Source: Datnioides undecimradiatus (lineage: Eukaryota; Chordata; Actinopteri; Lobotiformes; Datnioididae). From it: a stretch of DNA of 64,000 nt. Below, in pieces: positions 61,211 to 64,000 of this stretch (positions are counted from its first letter, which is position 1; every line of letters begins with the position of its first letter). The stretch is taken from NCBI GenBank assembly GCA_008933995.1, contig WARS01000008.1, forward strand, positions 15,796,148-15,860,147. The letters are read 5' to 3'. The position numbers were made by a program, and so were the translations under genes. Under the pieces are notes generated by a model. It saw nothing but the letters and a program-made list of their open reading frames with translations, searched no databases and had not been told where the DNA came from.

Positions 61211-61663
61211 TTTTTAACATGTGCATTATGTGCACAAAAGTTGTCAAAGACACTGTAATGGACCGAAAGGCTAATTGACTCTGGTTGGCGTAGCCGTCAG
61301 GATGTTTGAGCCCAGCCGGCCACCGTATCAGGCTGTTTCATATAAAGCTAAGCTAGCGAAGGAAGAGTTAATGTAACTCGCGTTGTTTTAGCGCACTTGT
61401 GTCGAGTGTACACAGCAGTTAGGTTTCTGTCTGTCTCCTCTTTTCGTGCGTTTGCTGCTAACTTTCACACCAAAGACTCGCGGTAAGCGGCTGTTTTATA
61501 ACTCGCTGCCTGTGCGCGTCAGTGAAGGCAACATTACAGGCTAACACACACCGCACAGCTGCAAGTCACACAGTAAACACTGCACACCACACGATACACA
61601 CCGCACAGTTTGTTGTTTAATCTCTTTGGATAAACTTTGGACTGACGCGTTCAAACGGAAACC

Positions 61664-63846
61664 ATGTTGTCAGTCGTTGTCAGGTCGGCTCTCATGAAAT
61701 GTAAGTGACCGTGTTTCTGTGTGTGTGTGTTTGCGTGTTCGTCAGCTGCTTCTTGTGTTATTGTAGAGAGTCTATAGTAATGTGTGAATGTGCAGAGTGC
61801 ACCTGATGCACCTGTGCAGGGTGTATTATCTGGGAACAGTTTGTACATTGATATTCATGTCTGGAGGTTAACCGGGTTTGCAGGCGCTATGTAGGTGAAA
61901 GGTCATGCAAGGTTGTATTGCAGAGTTTATGAGAGGGGGACGAATTAACCCCGATTATTATTATTTCTGAGTAGTTTGATCTGTAAAATGTCAGGGTGTT
62001 GTAGGTCATGTGAGCAGGCCATTAAATTGCCGGTTTTCCCAGAATCAAATCCCCAAAATATTCATATTTTTTGACTTAAATGATTAACCGATTATCAGAA
62101 TTGCTGCAGATTCGGTTTTTGTGGGCCGACTAACAGATTTCAGTAAACCATGCTGTTAATATTTCACATGCTGGACACAGTTACAGAGTTCAAAACTGCT
62201 TTTAAGACTAGTTTAGCCCCTTTACCTGCACATGAGTTGTCCTTTGGTCCTTATTGCATGTTTTTATTGTTAGCTCTAATGTTTTATCACCAGTGCCTTT
62301 TGATTTTGTTGCTTATTGGACGTTTTAACTGATTGTATGTGGTGTAAAGTGAGTGCCATGAAAGTTTCCACTAAGTAAGATTTATTATTATTATTATTAT
62401 TATTAGAAGTAGGATTTATTATCCTTTTGTCTCCCTCTCTCAGACAGACAGATGCGGCTGCCCAGTCACGCTGTGCTCAGAGCCATGTCGTCTTCAGCGG
62501 GTCCCACCTCTCCGTACACCACCCTGGCCATCAGCCACCCCGCAGAGTTCGTCACACACGTAGAGCTTCACCGTCCTGAGAAGCGCAACGCCATGAGCAA
62601 AGCTTTCTGGAGGCAAGAGCCGGTTTAATTAAACATGCGACAATCTGTACCCTTTAAAAATACCTTTTAAAAAGATATGAAACAGTGATGAAACAGTAGG
62701 TTCCTGTTGAGACAGGAAGCAAATCTCTGTTATAAGTAACATGAAAGATTTAATATTGTAACATTTAGCGAATATTAAAGGTAAATAAACCACTTTACGT
62801 CATTTTTATTTGACGTTGTTGGGTTTTTTGTTCCCCCAGTGAGATGGTGGACTGTTTCAACGAGATAGCTGTGAACCCGGACTGCAGAGTGGTGGTGGTT
62901 TCTGGATCAGGGAAGATCTTCACTGCTGGTCGATATCAGGCTGCTTTTATATTAATATGTATACACATCTTTTTTTTATGCTGCAGCCTTTGTGTTGGAA
63001 CTGTGTTTGTTAATCCTGCGAGTTGTGTTTTTTACCCAGGTATCGACCTGATTGACATGGCCGGCGACGTGCTCCAGCCGGAGGGCGACGACGCGGCCAG
63101 AGTTTCCTGGAACATCAGGAAAACGATCACCAAGTTCCAGGAGACGTTCTCCGTCATAGAGAAGGTGGGAGGTTCTGTTCAGCACGCCAAGGTCACAGAC
63201 CTGATGATGCATCTGAAGGATGTGAAATCACTGATTGCTGTTTTCTCCTTGTAGTGTCCGAAGCCTGTCGTAGTGGCGGTCCATGGAGGCTGCATTGGGG
63301 GAGGTAGAGCATCAGCATCATCATCGTCGTCACACTAGTGTAGTGCAACAACTACAAGTTCAGACTTTAAAGTAGAAATTAATTGTAAAAAGTCAGCTGG
63401 GTTACTTCTTCTGTCACCATGGTAACGGATGCTGCACAGCCTACCTTAGGTTCAGAAACCTATCAACAGCCCGACCGCTGACCAATCAGATCACTGGAAA
63501 AAGCATCCAGTCATCATTCCAACAGGATCCTGACACGGACAGTAAAATGACAAGCGATAAAGGAAAGAGACATTTGTACAGATCAGCACTTTGCTTCTCA
63601 CACTTTTGTCAGTTTGTCTGGATTTAAAACACAACACGACGTGACAGTGTTGATGGTTTTAAACCTTGATATATCAAGTGTCAGTGGCTAAATTTGGACC
63701 TGTAACAGAGGCCAACACGAGCGAAACACCTGAAACAGTAACAGAAGTCGTGTTCACTGTGGATGTCGTGCTCTCTGCCAGGTGTCGACCTGATCACAGC
63801 CTGCGACATCCGCCTGTGTACCCAGGACGCCTGGTTCCAGGTGAAG
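61664..63846 (+). CDS. ech1: Delta(3,5)-Delta(2,4)-dienoyl-CoA isomerase, first six exons (3' end outside window)
   Basis: ECH1 isomerises 3,5-dienoyl-CoA to 2,4-dienoyl-CoA during beta-oxidation of odd-position unsaturated fatty acids, in mitochondria and peroxisomes. Exons: 61664-61700, 62444-62612, 62840-62928, 63040-63164, 63255-63303, 63782-63846, giving 178 codons with consistent phase. The N terminus (MLSVVVRSALMKYRQMR) is basic and hydrophobic, like a mitochondrial presequence. Crotonase-fold motifs follow: VELHRPEKRNAMS (CoA site), SGSGKIFTAGIDL (first oxyanion-hole segment), PKPVVVAVHGGCIGGG (second segment) and VDLITACDIRLCTQDAWFQVK, in which Asp of the TACDIR strand is expected near the active site. 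The peroxisomal C-terminal tripeptide would lie right of the window. The second intron begins GC rather than GT (TGGAG|GCAAGA), and the third exon's donor is weak (GTCGAT). Confidence 0.93.
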
Positions 63847-64000
63847 GTACGTGTCCAGCTGGACATTTTGAAAAGTGGTGAGGGAAACAGGAAAACAGAG
63901 CATCAGCAGTTATTTTTCTTAAGTTTACATTAAAATGCTCTGTAATCATTTAATTCACCAGTGTTTTCACCGATGTGTTTGATATGTCACGCAGACAGGA

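Larger units (their letters stand above)
59010..61663. other. Non-coding stretch between U2 and ech1
   Basis: No gene was recognised. Items seen: two CTCF-like cores at 59361-59387, an NRF1-like GCGCCTGCGCA near 59828, a TGACGTCA palindrome at 60141-60148, and an AAAC repeat at 61171-61210. CpG-bearing DNA from about 61360 is probably the ech1 promoter and 5' UTR. Confidence 0.4.

Overview
The window looks like nuclear DNA from a bony fish (most likely a percomorph-type teleost). Genes are vertebrate orthologues split into many short exons by mostly small GT-AG introns. The introns carry the (GT)n, (CA)n and (ATT)n microsatellites typical of compact fish genomes. There are no prokaryotic operons, CRISPR arrays or phage modules. 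I rebuilt the genes by following reading phase across splice sites; in every multi-exon model below the exon lengths and phases close exactly.

Layout, left to right: (1) 1-7762 (+), the last 12 coding exons of pde2a (catalytic domain of the cGMP-stimulated phosphodiesterase), followed by a long AT-rich 3' UTR/intergenic stretch to about 12.6 kb. (2) 12853-24883 (+), a complete 16-exon cul3 (767 aa). (3) 27541-32445 (+), fam124b in 7 exons. (4) 35704-42848 (+), a 13-exon gene predicted to encode about 1258 aa. Its first half is a zinc-finger/SWIM protein of transposon type, resembling Zisupton/KDZ-class proteins. Its second half is a ZBED-like hAT transposase with a degraded catalytic core. 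This is the most novel object in the window. (5) 43986-47913 (+), complete 8-exon bckdha. (6) 48751-50031 (-), intronless b3gnt8-like glycosyltransferase, convergent with bckdha. (7) 52494-56500 (-), complete 11-exon napa (alpha-SNAP). (8) 56830-57006 (-), an isolated last exon of aamdc that has lost its usual stop. (9) 57584-57748 (-) and 58754-58941 (-), a U1 and a U2 snRNA gene about 1 kb apart, each with a similar PSE-like motif at the same distance upstream. (10) 61664-end (+), the first six exons of ech1, cut by the window end.

The genes do not form a pathway. cul3-fam124b is the neighbourhood known from tetrapods. bckdha-b3gnt8, napa and ech1 all lie on human 19q13, so the right half is a block related to that region. 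Roles covered are cyclic-nucleotide signalling, ubiquitin ligation, branched-chain amino-acid and fatty-acid catabolism, glycan extension, SNARE recycling and splicing RNAs. No tools were used: family assignments come from reading the translated sequence and from memory of the families.
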